Shown here piece by piece: positions 37,331 to 51,840 of a DNA stretch of 64,000 nt. Every line of letters starts with the position of its first letter. Position 1 is the stretch's first letter. The translations under genes and the position numbers were made by a program. A model generated the notes under the pieces. The model saw only the letters and a list, made by a program, of their open reading frames with translations. It did not search any database and had not been told where the DNA came from. The DNA lies in assembly GCF_964340395.1 (NCBI RefSeq), contig NC_135550.1, positions 24,642,676 through 24,706,675 of the forward strand, given 5' to 3'. The DNA comes from Glandiceps talaboti. Taxonomy: Eukaryota; Hemichordata; Enteropneusta; Spengelidae.

Positions 37331-40300
37331 ATACACAACAAAACTCTGCATGTTTGAGTGATAAAAATCCTGTGAACAGTTCCATCATTTCATTACTTAT
37401 CATATAGTGATATTCTTTGTGTAAATGCCAGTCACTACCAGCAACTTGTCTTTTCCACCCTCAATGGCTACAGAAAGCTGCCACTTTTGACAACTATGAG
37501 CAGTCAATAAGGTGGAAATGATTAGTCTATTAACATGTTGTTATGCCAGGAATTCTCAGATAAAAGAAAAATGATTATCTACCAGAATTGTTATCTATTT
37601 ATAAGTTAGATGGAGTACGTACTCCACTAGATCATAAAACTTAAATCTCATGCACTGAGTGACAGACTGTGTCTTTACTCTTCACCATACAGAAAACATA
37701 AAGTACAGTTGGGAACAGAGATACTAGGATGTGAAAACAATTTATATCCACTGGACATTTTTTAGTCCAATATGATATAAAACTGCAATATCCTTGCTAC
37801 GGAAAGGTGTAAAAATTTGCATGAATGAAAGCCAAGATAGAGAAACTATGATGTAATGTTCAAAAAAGTAATCATTGGTCAGATCATCATCTGATGACCA
37901 CCAAGTCTTTAATATTCAAAATGGCGATTGTACACATGACCAAACTCCAATTATTTTCAATGTTGATGTGATTTCTAGTGAAGTTCCTCATGATTAAGCC
38001 TGACAATCTCAGTAATACAAAAATCTAATTGGGAGCACAACAATGACAGTTGATGACCAACAAAATTGTTCAGCTGTACAATTCTGTGTTACAACAATCA
38101 CAAGTGAAATATACATCACAGCTTTTATCCGCTGACGTCTTTATGGCAGCCTCTTTTGTCAGGGTATTGAAAAAGCTGTATCTAAATCCCAGTAAATCTG
38201 TGACTGTGAGTGCGTTGATCTGTATAAACCTTGGTCTTGAAGACAAATCAAGACATAATAGCTGACTGACGTGAAAACAGATGGACTTTGTTGCAAACTT
38301 GGGGTTTTTATCTTTTGTTTTGACAGCACTGCCAATTCGTAAGCGCTAAACTATGTCAGTGAATTTTTACATGTTGATTATCAATAAAGGGATTGTTGAA
38401 GTGTGCTGTAGCATGCTGTAGGTCTTGACCAGATGTGTAATCAAATTAGACAGTTTTCTAGTGACACATTGACATTCAGTTGTGGGAAACACTACTTTTG
38501 TTGTACTTGTTACTACCTTTCTGAACACAGATCAGATGGTGTTTCCACTTCTTTCCTTCTTTTATTCTATATTTTCATCACTAACACAAATCAAAGCAAA
38601 AAAAATAAATGATGTTGGTCTTCTTTTTTTTAAGGGGAGTATACGCCAGCTAGATAGAAGTCCCTCCCACCACCCACCATGACTCACCGACACAGTTGAT
38701 CTAAACTTAATGTGTCAATTTATGAATGATGATTAAAGAATCGTTGTAATCCGAGATTTTAAAATTCCATATTTCTAATATCTGATATTTTTTTCACAGG
38801 TTTGGCATAAAATCACTAACCAAATAGAAGAAGATCCAATATTTACAATGAATCAGCCAAATAAATAGTTCAGAAATAGCAGTTTTTCCAACAGCTGATG
38901 ACTATGCACCTCATTTCTTATTTACCCGTAAATGTCATTCCACATGGGAGTTGCTACACTTATATGAAAGGGGGATCAATATCATGATATTTTGTTTGAA
39001 ATTCCTGCAGCATTGAAGCAACATATGCAATATCAATAATGTAACATTGATAGGGGAAACTGATCACCTATTAGTACCACAATGGACATTGTTATATGGT
39101 TGCCATATCATTAGAGTGAAAACTTGCATTATGAAGGATGACACGACCTGCTATGATTTCTGCTATGCTTTGTTCCATTGTTGGCTTCGTGTTTAGTCTA
39201 TACCTGCTCAAATTGACACAATTGAAACTGACTAGATCATGGATGGATGTAACAAATATTGCTAGAGATACCTGTCTCTTCAATTGAATGCGTGGCATCA
39301 CTACAAAATTCATCCCACTTGCAGTAATTAAAATCTGTCAGTGTCAATCACTGCAATGTCTGTGCACAGATTTCATCTTTAGCAATATTGTGGTTGGAAA
39401 TTCATATGTCCACCAGCTGGCCAGTATGTACTTTTCAAACTATATTCTAAACTTTGACACAGATGTAGAGTTGATGGCCAGAAGCCTTTTTTTTTAAAGC
39501 AAAGCAAAAGTCAATTATTGGGGTGAGCACAAGATTGGTGATTGTGGTAGTCTGGATAGATTAAGACTTATCATGTAGTGTGAGGAGGTACAACTGGACT
39601 TGTCTTTGATGACCAATAATCAAGCTGACAATTGAAAATAATAGGTAGGATTGAAAGTACAAAGATTGCAACCGTAGGCCAATAGAACTTGTCAAAAACT
39701 GCTTACTGCTCACACAAAAGTGGCCACATGAGGGGAATCAATCCCTTCCCATCATTAAAACTCCTCGTAACAAATCACTTGACTTGTAATTAGCTGCTGG
39801 TGTTGTCACTGGAAGTCATATTGATGCAATACAAGTCCCTCATTCTTTTTAGTTGTGGAGGATGTGAGTCCGATCAATTGAAGTCATCTTTTTTTCCAAT
39901 TGTGCTGCCAGGCTGACATTATCTTACTTGGCCGACAGACATTTCACTGATCACATTTCATGGCTCTTCACATATCATACAACACACCAGGTGACATTTG
40001 TTTTGTGTGTTTAAGGTATATACTGAACCTGTCCAGATAGAGGACAAGTTTGGAGTTATGACTTGTGGGCAAATGGTGTTATTTTTCATCCTGTTCACCA
40101 ACAGTACTCAGTGTGTCACATATGGTGACTGTTGATGGTCTAATACCACGCCACTTTGTCTATAGGTATTCTGCCCGACAGCCCACCTGACGCTATGCTT
40201 TCATAAATCCTCAATTCAAAATCAAACTGATAGGAGGGTAAACATAACAATAACAATAGATTTCCTGTATTCTTCCATCACATATCCTATTCTTTACTCA

Positions 40301-43300
40301 AACAATAGAGAGGGAGACAGGTTTCCTGACTCTTCTGTCAAATTTTGTCACACTCTGAATTTGCCATCCGACATTCTTGTGTTAAGCCTGCCAGGCATGT
40401 GAATGTGACTCAGAGGTGGTAGCTGATCAGGGTAGTGCTAGATTTTCACATGGTGAATCATACTGGTGCCTGTGGTTTTAATTCAAAAAAATAGAGTGCC
40501 ATTGCTTTTGCACTGATGCTGACCACATTTCTGGTGTAATTAGTATCAAGAAAAGCAGCCGCAGAGCTTTTCAAAATATGTCACGCCCAGAAAAAGTTGT
40601 TGAGGTTGTTTTCTTGGCACCACAATTACTTTTATGACCAAAAGGAAACAAACACGATAGCTCTTTGTACATATTGAAACTGGTATGCACCAAATGTTGG
40701 ACTTTAAGCAAGTTACAATCACAGAACTGCAAGTTTTCTAGGTACCTGTAACAGCACCTGGACCAGTCTTGTCTAAATACTATATGATATTAAAAATGCG
40801 AAATAACAGCACTGAATAGCGTATTTCAGGGACTTTGACCAATATTACTGCATAGAAGTAAAATAACAACTTATTGCAGGAAGTACCAAAATGACCAGTA
40901 GTGAGATTCTTACATCAGTGGTAGCTTTTCTATAAAAACCGGCTGTTACCTTCATTGCTGTTGCTGTTGTCTGGAATCTTTAATAAGAATTTCACCAACA
41001 GCTGCATAACTTAGAGACTGGAGGCTAAAACCTTTGCACTGTGAGCAAAAAGTTATTTGTTTGCACTTAAGAAAAACACTAGTCAAACATTCATACTGCG
41101 TAGCTAATGTACTTCGTGTTGATGTACAAGGATCCAAGTGATCTAAAGACACCGCTCATTTGGATGAAAAAGTAACTTACATATCAGGTCAGGTTATTCT
41201 CTCAAGCCAGACAGTGACAATAATGTCTTGTCACATGCCGAGTGAAGTGTTACTACAATCACATTATGGTCATAGTTTTTTCCACAACGTATTTTAATTT
41301 CATTTCTATTCTCATTGAAGCACTCCGTCAACCTATCAGCTCACATCATGCTGGTGAATCTCAGATTTCATTTTGTGAGAACTCTACACACCGATTCAAA
41401 ATTACCCAATGATTAGACCATCGTGTAATATATTGCAAACGATGCTTATCTCGACACAAATTCTAACCTTATCCTCCAGCTATGAATATCTGACGCCAAG
41501 CAAAATTTGCTTTAATAGACGAGGATTCAGTCATTTTAGGCGTATTACAAGGGCTCAGCATGTGTTTTCGGAAAATGTTAACAAACATGTTAAGATCAGG
41601 TCTGCAGGGGACACTAAGACCCCAAAAGTAAGCTTTTTTCTGAAAAGATATATGATAAATGTGCAAATGACCTTTGACCTTAGTCTCGGCATAAGTAAAT
41701 GTGAACGTGATCCCACGTATGTGAAACTTTGTACTGCCGCATCGATGTAGAGCAATCACACATCTTGCAAACGAGTCGTGCATTATTAGTTCATACAACT
41801 TCAAGAAACATGTAGACTTTCGATAAGACTAGCTGCATACATACAAATGCTGACATTTCAATGGCAGAAAAAGTGAACCACAGCACAGTTGCTGAAAAAA
41901 AAGATGAAATTTTCCCAGCATCCCGTATGAATCAATCATTCAAATTGAATAGTGGAGCTCGATGAAGCTACTGAATATGATTTCATTGTGGTCTAATATA
42001 ACATACATAGACTATTCAAATGAATTTTCTTGGAATTTTACTCTCATTAAGCATCAAATTTAGGATCTTTAGGCATGCTAATAGATGTTTTTTCCTGTAC
42101 ATTCGTTACCACTCAGTCATTTTTAATTGGTCAAAATCATATTGGACATAACGTATAAACGAGGCAAATCCCAAAGCCTAAAAATTATCAAAATAAATCC
42201 ACAAAAGACGATGCATTTAGAGTTTTGGCCAAAGTTGCTTTGGTAAAATAGTAGCTGTCTCTAATGATATTTATTTGTATACCTGAAAATTGCATAAGTT
42301 TGTAGTTATTGAATTGTCCAAGGACATGTAATGATACAGAAAAACTTATCAGTAACATGTTTTTTCTCTTATTAGTGGCAAACTAACAATTTACGGCATA
42401 ATAGCCCGAAGAAGTACTGGACCAGGTGCAAATAAGTCAGGGGAGGGGTTTTAATTTCATCTTATTGATGTACACACAAAAATAGATGAGTGGAAACCCT
42501 ATCAAAATATCGATAAGTAATTCAAGATCGTTTTGTAGATGGAGCTGTGTTGAATTGTAGAAACGAGTCCAGATTTGTTTATTGCTTGTAGAGAATCCAA
42601 ACATGATGTATTCCAAACTCTACCACAACTAAAATGTACCCTAGAAGACTAATACTTTTGATCAAGATTGCCTGATAATTAAACAAATGGAATTCATTCC
42701 AACTTGAATATTGTCAGAGTATTATATTGGAATCTTGTTTCAGTTCATACAGGATTAAAAATCGAGTGTATATTTTGTTCAAATTGTGAATGTCATATAC
42801 ACTTGCATAAAAGAATACTTAATGAATTAACACCTTTTTGAATAAAATCAGACAATAGTATACATTTAAGATTTCCAATATATACATTTTGTGTCCAGAC
42901 CATCCAAATTGTGTCGACTGTATCGACTGACTAGATAATTGATTTTTTCCATCAACAAAGATACTTACTTATATGCAGGTCATCAGTTGCTGATGGGAAA
43001 AAATGGTTTTCTTTATTCCAAATCTATATATGTTAGGGATGAGATATGTTACATAACTTTCCTTCTAATCTTGTTGTATCTTGGCAAAGATTAGAAATGT
43101 AATATGCCATTGAAGTTTTGGTCACCCAAAGGAATGTTTAATATCTATTTTAAATGCACATTTCAGAGAGAGAGAGAGAAAAAGCAAAAAAGGCAACATA
43201 ACAGATTGCTGATGGAAAGCTTTGTATTTCTGATTAAATTGTGTTCACAGCTTGCTGTCCTGTAATGTTCACTTCAACAAACATAGGGACAGAATTATTT

Positions 43301-43935
43301 TTCACACGTTAACAAGGAGAGAAATTCAAAGTCCATTAAGGACAAAATAACGCTGTGACTGAGTCACACTGTTTGAACGATTTTCTCAGAGAGGCTTTTT
43401 TTTTTTTTTTTTGCAATGGAAATATGATTGGTGATGAAGGTTTCACGAGACAAATTTATTTGTGTTATTTCCTTGTAACTTGGCCAGGGCAAGTAGAAGT
43501 GAAGAGCTCGCATATTTTGCGACAGTTGAATAGAAATGAGGGAAGATGAGAGAACAAGTCAATAAAATTGATTGATGTCAGCGAGTGAAGCACCAAAATC
43601 TATTGAACCATTTATTCCAAGTGTTCTATCAGGCCAAAAACGCTAAAGTTCATACGTCATGGCCGTTCTTTCTTAGATGTTGACAACTGCCATCAATTCA
43701 GTCATTTTTGTTCTAGGTTTTAGAACCCCAGTAACAGAAAGTGGGAACTCCTGGAGCCCAGGATGAGTTTGGTAGAGAACTTGAGTATGATGTGTGTACA
43801 ACCAAGTTAGATTTTACCTACATGCTATGTGCTGAAGTGATGGAATTTTGATATCAAACATATTACTGGTAGCTGAAATTTTGTGTAGGTTGACATAGAG
43901 TTCGCCAAATTTATGATAATTCTTTGTACAGATGG
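37331..43935. other. Mostly single-copy DNA, no gene supported
   Basis: Several overlapping frames lie at 41409-41804 on both strands, but none is recognisable. A CTGTTG patch occurs near 40958-40970, a GA run at 43165-43180, and a T run at about 43397-43412. The exon-like piece at 38800-38868 is listed separately. Confidence 0.5.
38800..38868 (+). CDS. Possible short terminal exon, unrecognised
   Basis: A textbook acceptor (ctgatatttttttcacag) is followed by 22 sense codons and TAG. The peptide starts VWHKITNQIEEDPIF and is charged and protein-like. An AATAAA overlaps the stop (near 38860-38865). It could be a last exon, but acceptor-like sequences are frequent in AT-rich DNA and 22 codons open by chance is common. 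No partner exon is visible nearby. Confidence 0.12.
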   Translation, partial: VWHKITNQIEEDPIFTMNQPNK

Positions 43936-44255
43936 GGAACATGCACACACACTGATTATAACATGCCAGCAAAATAGTTATTAGGAGAAACTAGTTAGAA
44001 CATGAACACAAACTATAAGATGCCAGCAAACAAGCTGCATAACATACCAGCAAACTAGTTACAGGAGAAAATAGTTATAACATGCCGACACTCTAATTGT
44101 AAGATGCCAGTACTGTAATTATAGCATGCCAAAGAACTCATTATAAATGCCAGCAATCTAGTCATCATAACTAAGTATGTTATAACATGTCAAAATACTA
44201 GTTATCATAACATGCCAGCAAACTAGAAGACATATACTAGTTGTAAACATTACCA
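43936..44255. repeat. Degenerate tandem repeat of about 22-30 bp, roughly 10 units
   Basis: Variants of ttataacatgccagcaaact follow each other, often with aggagaaa inserts (43984, 44064). Spacing is irregular and units have drifted (atgccgaca, atgccaaag, atgtcaaaa). Confidence 0.85.
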
Positions 44256-47200
44256 AGATGTGTCCCCTTAATGTTGAATATTTTTTATTTGAATAACAGC
44301 ACCTAAACCAAAAGCATGATAGAAGGTGGGGAATAAAATATGCAAGACTTCAACTTAAATGCATTCTTGGCAACACCTGCAAACCCAGACCAGACGTGAA
44401 GACAATAAAACACCATCTGAAAGACGGCCTCTGTTAACATTAGGAACATCTGTTACTACAGTGGCAAGACCTCCAGTATTGATCATTGACCATGTACATT
44501 CATTCATGCCCATTTCACAAGGAAAGGAAAACACACAAATCAATACTCTGTAGGTTATTTCTTGGGTGAAAATGGATTTGAAAGGAAAAAATCAGGACAT
44601 GGGTATGATAAGATAGTTTGAGCAGGAAGCCCTTTGACAACAGCTAGAAGCCATGTTTTTGGTCTTCTTATACAACATCCTTTGTGGCTATGCTTTGACT
44701 TTATCTCTCTCAGTATTATTGTAAACTGAATAGTCAAAAATCTTGGTTTAGAAGCAGAGATAAGGATTTATGCTGGTGGTTTGATGTACAAAGCAGTTTA
44801 AAGAGGTAAATCCAAAGCCGTATTTTGAAGTTGGTCAGTACCTAATGTGTTTATTGCCTTGAGTCTGACAGCTGACAGATTGAAAACTTAGAAAATAACA
44901 CAATTTAGTAAGTTTAAAAAACCATAATTTTACATCATTTTATATTTTAATGTATTAAACTGATAGTACAGTACACTAACGTTTTAAAGAATATGATAAT
45001 GTAAAGGTACAACAGAAAGTAAATTTTGCGTAAATGAAAGATTTTTGAAAATAAAGGGGCAAAGGTAAAACAAATTTTGGTGATAGTTTATCCTATCCAT
45101 TTACTGTTATTAAAAAGTCAAATGATACAAAAATCTGCAATATAGAATGTGACAGGGTGAATTTTTGTCAGAATTAATTCCTTGTCTTGTATATGTAATT
45201 TAGCTGTATGTGAGTATACACTTTACGTCATGGCAGCTGACTGGAAGGCCATAAGCAATTTGGTTTCACCGAGTGTCTATTTTGATCAATTTCTACTCCC
45301 TTTTAATACTGCTATCAAATGTAAAAGCAAAACTAACAAGTAATGATGAACAAAAAGAATAAAAATATGATATTTTTGAAGAAACAAGAAAGGTGTCAAA
45401 TATCTTGTTTGCGTTCCACATCACCAGTATGCAACTAAATTGTAGTATAATAGCGGGGTTGAATATCTAGGAACTGATATTGTACACCAGAATTACTTAC
45501 TTTCGATAACATCTTTTTTTTTGCTGTATCTATGTTCTCTCATTTTGATTTTAAAATGAGACCTGTCCATTCAATATTATAACCAAATAGTATTTATCTA
45601 AAGCATGTATTTCTGTGTGTCACACATCAACCATCAAGTTGGCACCATCTTGTATTGTTACAGTAAGTTATGCATGTTTAGCTGCAGTCTTTATGTAACA
45701 TAACATAACACAGTTACAACAGCTACCATTAAAAAAAAGCCAACATATTTCAATTCCTGGTTTGTGTATATTCATAAATTCATGCATGTGTTGGCAACAA
45801 TTGCATATTATGTGACCTGAACAGTCAAAATGAAATCAGGGCCTGCAGGAAGAAAACTTGAAAAGGTAGCGATTTTTGACCACAAGCTATCCTTGGAGAG
45901 TACAAAGAGTACCTGATGTGACCGTTCAGAATTTTTGTATTACATCATTACATTTTGCAGTGTCTCTTGAGAATACAATACTTCAGATATGCAAGAATAA
46001 GTGAACTTTATGCAATTTTTCAACACTGTGTTCATTGATGATTTGCAAGTTTTCGGGCTTGTGATCAAATGTCATTATGACTCATGTGTTTAGTATATAA
46101 TTTATTGGAGTATATTGTTTCAGAGTTAAAATCAAACTTTGATCGCATGATGTTGAAAGTTCATGTTTTTAAATTCAGATACGGAATAGTTTCCATGAAT
46201 ATTATACATAAGATCAACTTTAGGCACGTACACATCAATCAACAAAATTCAGATTTTTTCATGTCATTTAAATACTGCATCAATAAATTTCAGACAATTT
46301 ATGTTATGAAGATAGTCCTTTAAATTCTATTTTAGTCTTTTAAGTTGAAGTGCCAGTGCTGCTTCAAGGAAAGTGATTTGAAATACACAGAATAAAAATG
46401 TGTCCGAATTTCAAACTGTAGATCTGTGTGACACATTGAAATTGGTAATGCATGAGACGGCGTACAATTCTGTTTCACAAGTTTGTGAAAATTTGGAGAG
46501 TCTGTAAATGTCACTTGAGCATCATATGTGATGTGTAACTAACAAAAAAGTCAAACCAGTACTGTTACCAGTCAAGGAGTGGTACCTTGTCAACTTGTAT
46601 TACTTGCAGAGTTGTGAGTGAGTGCTGTAAACGTTGCGTCAAGTGTTGTCCACAGCTAGTTGGTACTCAGGACATATCACTATGTCAAGATGCGGGTTTT
46701 AGGGCTACATGGCTCTGTCTTTTACTGCATGATACTTGACTATAAACTGTCACAACTCATCAAAATACTGCCTGTAATATTTCAGTGTGGATAATAAGCT
46801 GTTTGTCTTAGGAAACACGTTCATGGTATTATGTATAATGCGAATCCAGGTGTTACCAGCATTAACGTGATTGCATTACAGTCATAGTCATCAGCTGCTA
46901 TTTATGTTTGTATTTTAATGCAATGGAATTCACTTTTTACTGTTGTTTTTTTTAAAAAGTCACAAATGGGAAAGTCGCCATTTTCTCACATTTATAAACA
47001 ATTATAAACAGTATTTGATTGAAACTTACTTCAGCTAAATAGTAAATCTTGGTATACAAAGTGGTACAAGTTCTTTTGCCAGTAGATGCACTTTCATCAT
47101 AAGTGTAAACATAAGTGGTAGAATTTGATCACCCAGTTGTGCTCACAAATGTGTCGATCAACAACATAATTTTTGTAATGAATCTTTCCAGTGATGCTTA

Positions 47201-50200
47201 TAATGTCTTTGATTCGGCACCAAGTCTACATAGTAAAACAATATTTCAGAAAAGCACTTGTAAGCATATGAAGAATACAGTTGTCGCTCATTGCGCGAGT
47301 TCTATGATATTGTAAGTGTGGCAACCTGTATATTTACACTTCACATTTAACAAAAACACCTCAGTAAAACTTTGAACTTCAAAGTATACACTTTTATAGT
47401 TAATTTTGGGACAGTTTTTGCTTCCTAACAAAACACAAAGTGTAAAGTAGGCACTTGATGTTGAAGTCTCCTCAGCGAGTGTCAATTACGTGACTAAAAA
47501 TTTCAAGGCAGCGCATGAACAGAAAGTGACCATGTTGTATAGCTGCAGTATGAGTGTGTTTTAAGTGTGTAAATTTACAACTGTAGAAGTAGACCTTGCA
47601 TTTGAGGTGTTGATTACCGAAAAACAAATTAATTACTAAGAGTAACTGTGTGTACAAACAGAATGGATAGCTCAACCACATTCCTGAATATCCGTCACAG
47701 AATGGAACTACATCAAAGTGACAACCAAAAGTGACCTCGGTGCACGGGGCTACCAAACATTGTGGTACATTCTGCTGAATATTTTAATAAATATACTAAC
47801 AGATCAACTGAGACTCTTGAAGGAGCTACACAAGGGATGGTCCTTAAACATCAATGTCATTGGTTACGCATTGTTTCAGAAAGTGGAGGGCAAACAGGGC
47901 AAATTTTGAATTTTGTAAAAGAGAGCGTGGTCTCTGTTAGTTTTAAATTTGCATTAGAACTACAAACACACTGTGAAAAAGCCGCCACAAAAACTGGCTG
48001 ATATATTCTGAGCATGATATTCAATATTTTCAATTTTCAACTTCTATATATGAAATCTATTTTCAAAATCTTTCTTCGTGTAAAAAAATTCTAAAATTTT
48101 TAAAACTGTTCGGATTGCATATTAACCACAAATAACAACCAACATCGTACGCCCTTTCAGTTATGAACGCGTTCACTTCAAATTTGACTGACAACATAAA
48201 AAAACATTGATTTTGTACAAGTGTGCAGTAAACTAGGAGTTCACATTTTTAAAGAGACGATCATTTTTTTAAAATATTAACTGGAATGAGATAAAAACTA
48301 TGTAATTGGGTGCAAATCATGATTATGTCTGGAATCATGGCCTGCTGAATACAAAAAACTGATATGATGTAAACATAGAGTTCAGAAAGTGCTTCCGTTG
48401 TACTTCTATCATACATTGAATACTGACGACAGCCATACCAGCAATACTGGAAGTCCGGCTTCCTGCTACTGCCAGTATAACCATAAATTCATGTAAGTGA
48501 GTGGTATTTCTATTGTTTGTTGTTTGTAGGGTGGTGTAACCATAACATTTCATTGTGGTTTGTAAGGACATTGTAGTCGGTAGAAATAATATTGTAGGTA
48601 TTTGTCATAGCTCGCTTGGCAGCAGATCCAGACATAATCACGTAAGGTATGATAGTACATTATACAGAGTAGAATTTCTACCATGCTTAAAAATGGCCAG
48701 CCTTCATTATTTGGTATGTCGTAAATACTAGCTAACTTAGACCATAGTGAAAGTGAATAAATGTTGCAAGTTCAGAAGTTATCGGATCATTTACGTTTCA
48801 TAATGGACTGTGCAATTTCTTGTGTACATGATTGGGTATCACCTTCCCAGTCCAGTTAGGCAGTTAATCTAGAGTCTCAAATGTAATTTGAAAATATAGA
48901 ATATTGTTCTAGACAGTAGAGGTGTTGGAGAGTTTCAATCACTACCACTGCACTTAGCCCAATAAGGACAGACTTCCTCTAGGAGCTGTAATGTAATTTT
49001 TGTTGCACCACTATTTACCACAAGCTTAAAAACCTTTTAGTACAAGTTTTCCTCTGTTTTGTTTTTTAAGAAAGCCGGCCAGAGTGGGATGAGAAGATTT
49101 CCTCATTAGAAAGTGAGAATACTTCTCCATCATCCAACAGGAAGTTATAGTGTGTCCGGAAATGTGTCTACTGTTTTTACATATTAGTGCCTTCTGTACA
49201 GTTTATAGTATCTAACCTGGCTGAAATGTGTACACCAAGAGCACCAGGCTGAAAATGGATGACGACTAATTACTTGATGGTGTGCTTTTCTGGTGTAGAT
49301 TTCAATTTGGTTGTAAGATGTCTTCTTTTTCTCTACTAACTCACTAACAAAGACTGTGTTCACTACAATCCCAACAGACTAGTCTAGGATACCATTGGCA
49401 AATCTAATAAGAACCGCTGCCTTTCCTGATTGGTTGTAGCTTGATAAGCATGTTCAAATTTTACTAGCGCTTCACTTTGTGGCTCGACTTTTTTTTTTTT
49501 TTTTTAGAAAATGAAAAACATGTAATTCCACGTATATATATTGGATTAACAGAGACATGCTCAAGCTGTTTCGCAAGACTTGACATAATAAGGCCGGCTA
49601 TTATTACATGCAAAAATTGTTTCGCTATCAGCATTAACACAATCAAAGTGACTGGCTCATTTCCAGTACAATTTTAAATCCTTTTTCCAGTCGAGATCCA
49701 AATCTTGTACAACCCCGTTAAATTCTGCCAAAAATTGTTCATTTTTTTTTAAATATTTTTTTTTTGGGGGTGTCCACACTCAAAAGTTCACATTATTGGC
49801 ATTAATTAAGCACATACAAACTTTCAATGTATTAATTAAAGAAATCTGAGCAATGATTAATACCTACTGTGTGTGTGGATGAAATTGAATCTTAATGAAA
49901 TATTAAATATAACCGTTTATACGTTACTAACGAAACCCCATTCACTGCAACCTACAATCACACAACATTTCTAATCATCAAAGGAGCCATTTCACATCCA
50001 GCATTTGCATTTTATGAATATTCAGACCACTAGCTTACTGTAAATAGTATACAAGGAGTTTGGTATGAATTATGTGAATAAAAACATAGCATTAGATAGA
50101 TAACCTTGGTTGTCGGGTCAAAGCAGAAAAGAAATAGAGTTATCACAAATGCCATCAGAATTGGCCAGAAAAAAAAGTTACGTCCAATAAGAGCCACATG

Positions 50201-51700
50201 TTGTAATAGGAAGAAATTGAACACTGTCCAAACACTTTGAGTTAGAGTGTAGAGACTTGTACACTCACATATATATCTCAGTTTACACATGTGTACATAG
50301 TAAAGTGTACAAAATCCAATTTCTAACACTTGGATGGAATTGGACCTTACAATAGGGTATGTTTGCTTACTTGTGTGTGTCCAACCAACAGTTACACGCA
50401 GCCTCATACATCCCTCCATTGAGAATATACTGTAACCTTCTATGGGACAGTTTGCATTTGTAGGCTTACTAGCCCAGCACACAACAAATCTCCATGCGTG
50501 TTCACTGACTTTTCACAGTCCCGAAGGCACAGAGATTGAGTTACAGTACCTCACTGTGCCAGCTGAATAAGTCTTCACACAAGGAATTGAGTCACAGAGA
50601 AAAGAGAGGAGAAAAGAGTCTCGGCAAATGAAGGGGTATTGGGCATTCTTTGGACACCTGCACATACTGAACAGCGCAGAGCATAATGGCTCAAATAGCA
50701 AATTGGCAGCAATTCACTTGTTTGCTCAACATGTTTTTGTTCAAGGTGTAAGGCCAGCATTGTACAGACATTTAATGACAGGACCACCCCATCAAACAAT
50801 CCAGGGGGATTTTAATTGATGGAGAAAAGTGTTTCACACTTTTGAAGTAGGGATTTGACCTGCCTTTGGCAAAAGGTGTGGATTAACAATGGCACCCAAT
50901 AATCCCCCCTTTTTGTTTTGCTTTTGTGCTAATGCAAATAAGATTGAACTTCTCTGTATACCAAGGTGAGACTGCCCAACAATAGTAGAAATTAAACGGC
51001 ACACAATATGTAAATAACATTAGTCTGTAATTGGCAAACTTTCTCACTTCCTCTGAATGCACCATAGAAAGAAACTAAGAAGTGAAAAAAAACCACACGC
51101 TTAGCCAGGGATTCCTTCATACCGCTATGCAAAAGTTGTCAGCAATATGTGTCCTGATTAGTACCCACAATGGAAAGTTGAAGGGTATTATCATGTCAAC
51201 GTTGTTTAGAGTGCAAATATTGAGAAATCAGTATTTGTTTACGAGCTGTCATGCTATACTAGTGGACATGTGTTCAAATTTGCTTTTGTTAGCTGTAATA
51301 AGCCCTAATTGTCCATAATTTGATGGCCTGTCAAAACCAATTGGTTAATCAGCTGTAGGGCTAATTACCTCCTGCCATCTGGGACTTCATCTTCTACTTT
51401 TCTTGAAATCAAGTACATATATTGATAGTTATCAGTATAAGATCAGTAATTACACAAACCAGTACTATTACAAAGGTTGTGTAATTGTCAAGTGATTGCA
51501 CAGTTTTCATGACATCATCATTTCCATTTATCTCCTGTATCCGTCAATCCCATTGGGGTATTCAACTGTTTCATATTAATCTTCTTCTTGGTCATGTGCG
51601 GTCTCTCTTTGTTTTCATTGATTGACATCGATTTCATTGCTTTCAGTTGTTTTCACTGCGAGAGAAATAAAAAATAATTCTCCTTTTTTGTACTAGGGAT
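44256..51700. other. Mostly single-copy DNA, no gene supported
   Basis: GC-richer patches at 44340-44560 and 47680-48010 have 60-90-codon frames that look moderately protein-like, but in more than one frame or on both strands at once, so I do not call them. T runs occur at 49489-49505 and near 49742-49763. The part 49780-51060 is rich in homeodomain-, SOX- and POU-like words. Confidence 0.45.
50800..50945. promoter_or_regulatory. Speculative enhancer-like cluster (TAAT, SOX-like, POU octamer words)
   Basis: Within about 130 bp are ttttaattgat (about 50810), a GATTA directly before the SOX-type word aacaatgg (50885-50892), and the POU octamer atgcaaat (50932-50939). Such words are each common in AT-rich DNA, and I have no conservation data. 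Treat as a motif cluster only. Confidence 0.12.
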
Positions 51701-51702
51701 AT

Positions 51703-51774
51703 ATGTGTATGTACATAATTATGTATGTATGTATGTATATATGTACATATGTAAGTGTGTGTATACGTGTGTGT

Positions 51775-51838
<64 letters not shown>
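51703..51838. repeat. Compound GTAT / GT microsatellite
   Basis: GTAT repeats (about 51720-51755) pass into a nearly pure GT run (about 51770-51836). The VCVC-type open frame over it is an artefact of the repeat. Confidence 0.97.
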
Positions 51839-51840
51839 AG

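Noticed and set aside
36946-37403. His/Thr-rich and Cys/Val-rich frames
   Set aside because: Translation of the CA/CATA microsatellite.
44355-44553. Opposed open frames on both strands in a GC-richer patch
   Set aside because: Both strands are equally open and neither is recognisable, so the patch composition explains them.
47714-48001. Two overlapping + strand frames of 63 and 79 codons
   Set aside because: Look mildly protein-like but overlap in different frames and match nothing I recognise.
50030-50482. 150-codon reverse-strand open frame
   Set aside because: Hydrophobic, Cys/Phe-rich composition typical of T-rich antisense DNA. No domain or splice context.
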